A DNA stretch of 64,000 nt from Morganella sibonii (lineage in GTDB: Bacteria > Pseudomonadota > Gammaproteobacteria > Enterobacterales > Enterobacteriaceae). A program made the translations under genes and the position numbers. This document shows, piece after piece, positions 62,877 through 64,000 of this stretch. How positions within the stretch are numbered: the first letter of the stretch is position 1; each line of letters opens with the position of its first letter. The notes beneath the pieces are model-generated. The model had not been told where the DNA came from. It made no database searches and was given only the letters and a program-made list of their open reading frames with translations. Where the stretch lies: the NCBI RefSeq assembly GCF_040560245.1, contig NZ_JAKMWP010000015.1; one strand, written 5' to 3'.

Positions 62877-64000
62877 TCAGATATCAGCGGCGATATCGGC
62901 ACCGGCCGGTTTCAGCGGTAATAATTTCACGGTTTTAATCACGTTCTCACCGATGGCAATGACTTCAAACTGATAATGCCCGATAGTGACCAGGGTATTG
63001 AGTGTCGGAATATCGCCGAGTTCTTCCAGCAGAAGACCGTTGATGGTGCGGGCACCTTCTTCCGGCAGGGCGAGGTTCAGGGCTTTATTGATTTCGCGGA
63101 TATTGGCAGAACCTTCAATCAGGAGTGAGCCGTCAGGCTGCCGGGTGACTTCTTCCGCCAGTGACGGTGACATGGAGGTGGTGAAATCACCGACAATCTC
63201 TTCCAGGATATCCTCTACTGAAATAAGCCCCTGAATATCACCGTATTCATCCACGATCAGCCCGACTTTCTCATTATTGCGCTGGAAATTGACCAGTTGC
63301 AGGTTCAGCGGTGTGCTGTCCGGCACAAAATAGACTTTATCGGCCGCCTTGATAAGCATTTGCTTGGTGAATTCCTGCTTCTCAATCATCAGGCGGTAAG
63401 CCTCGCGGACCCGCAGCATACCGATAGCATCATCGAGAGAATCGCGGTAGAGCACAATCCGGCCGTGCGGTGAGTGTGTCAGCTGGCGCAGAATCGATTT
63501 CCAGTCATCATTGATATCAATCCCGAAGATTTCGGTACGCGGCACCATAATTTCATCCACACTGACTTTATCCAGATCGAGGATGGAGATCAGCATGTCC
63601 TGGTTGCGGCGGGACAGTTTGCCTTTTGACTCATTAACGATGGTTTTCAGTTCTTCTTTTGATACCGCATCACTGCGGATCACCGTACCGCGGATACCGA
63701 TACAGCGCATCAGAATCAGCGTTATCGCATTAAATGCCCAGACGATCGGCAGACAGATTTTTGCCAGAGGACGCAGCAGGAAGCTGCTCGGAAACGCCAC
63801 CTGCTGAGGGTAAAGTGCCGCAATAGTTTTCGGCATGACTTCGGCAAAAATAAGGATAACAAAGGTCAGCACACCGGTGGCAATAGCCACACCGGCATTA
63901 CCGTACAGACGCATACCGACAATTGTACCCAGTGCGGAGGCAACAATATTGACCAGGTTATTGCCGATAAGAATGAGGCTCAGCAGGCGATCCGGTTTAT
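62877..64000 (-). CDS. corB: CorB/YfjD family CNNM-type membrane protein (5' end beyond window)
   Basis: CNNM/hemolysin-C-like transporter-associated protein, linked to Mg2+/Co2+ efflux. The frame is open to the window edge (RLLSLILIGNNLVNIVAS before the ATG at 63914), so the N-terminus is missing. Membrane helices are followed by two CBS domains (DEIMVPRTEIFGID near the first, EYGDIQGLISVEDILEEIVGD in the second) and a CorC_HlyC domain at the C-terminus (INGLLLEELGDIP). Function is inferred from the family. Confidence 0.92.
   Translation of the reverse strand, partial: KPDRLLSLILIGNNLVNIVASALGTIVGMRLYGNAGVAIATGVLTFVILIFAEVMPKTIAALYPQQVAFPSSFLLRPLAKICLPIVWAFNAITLILMRCIGIRGTVIRSDAVSKEELKTIVNESKGKLSRRNQDMLISILDLDKVSVDEIMVPRTEIFGIDINDDWKSILRQLTHSPHGRIVLYRDSLDDAIGMLRVREAYRLMIEKQEFTKQMLIKAADKVYFVPDSTPLNLQLVNFQRNNEKVGLIVDEYGDIQGLISVEDILEEIVGDFTTSMSPSLAEEVTRQPDGSLLIEGSANIREINKALNLALPEEGARTINGLLLEELGDIPTLNTLVTIGHYQFEVIAIGENVIKTVKLLPLKPAGADIAADI

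Overview
The window looks like chromosomal DNA of an enterobacterium of the Morganellaceae, most likely Morganella. The housekeeping proteins are close to their E. coli/Proteus counterparts, the core genes have moderate-to-high GC, and the set includes Na+-NQR, luxS, crl and a pheV-type island site. Genus assignment is inference from remembered families, not from a search. Most of the window is ordinary core genome. The left 5.5 kb is accessory DNA.

Region 1 (1-5526) is the integrase-proximal end of a genomic island at a tRNA-Phe gene (5527-5602, minus). A P4-type tyrosine recombinase lies just downstream of the tRNA 3' end. Next come a decayed IS3-family end, a complete ISAs1-family element (2204-3526) with recognisable 26-bp inverted repeats, and a very AT-rich Wzz/FepE-like O-antigen chain-length gene. 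That gene sits between two same-orientation fragments of one IS5-family element. A second IS3-family end has cut into the left IS5 fragment. The island continues left beyond the window.

Region 2 (5777-19410) is the conserved ygg/yqg block: mltC-yggX-mutY, trmB-yggL, glsB, yggN, an orphan Fur-controlled siderophore-type binding protein, hemW-rdgB-yggT-yggS, yggR, and rsmE-gshB-yqgE-yqgF.

Region 3 (19652-27520) is more variable. It holds a short prepilin peptidase, a DsbA-like/metallo-beta-lactamase-fold pair with a divergent LysR regulator, lysR-lysA, and an Old-Yellow-Enzyme-like reductase followed by a second orphan binding protein.

Region 4 (27567-40296) carries fadE with a FadR-like operator, gmhA, yafJ-yafK (dpaA), and the complete nqrABCDEF-apbE-nqrM cluster, i.e. 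the sodium-pumping NADH:quinone oxidoreductase with its flavin transferase and iron-delivery maturation factor.

Region 5 (40398-54780) has an unrecognised secreted protein, a periplasmic GDPD-like protein with a substituted active site, dinB with a LexA box, pepD, gpt-frsA-crl, proBA, aroL, aas-lplT and pncC.

Region 6 (54869-64000) has recA (LexA box inside the promoter spacer), alaS, csrA, a tRNA-Ser(GCU) plus four identical tRNA-Arg(ACG) genes, gshA, luxS and the 3' part of corB. recX, which in E. coli lies between recA and alaS, is not present as an intact gene; a possible remnant is noted.

No CRISPR array, toxin-antitoxin pair, phage structural genes or restriction system was seen. I did not find a convincing wholly new multi-gene system. 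The most unusual items are the wzz cassette bracketed by IS5 fragments, the degenerate GDPD-like and metallo-beta-lactamase-fold proteins, and the missing recX.
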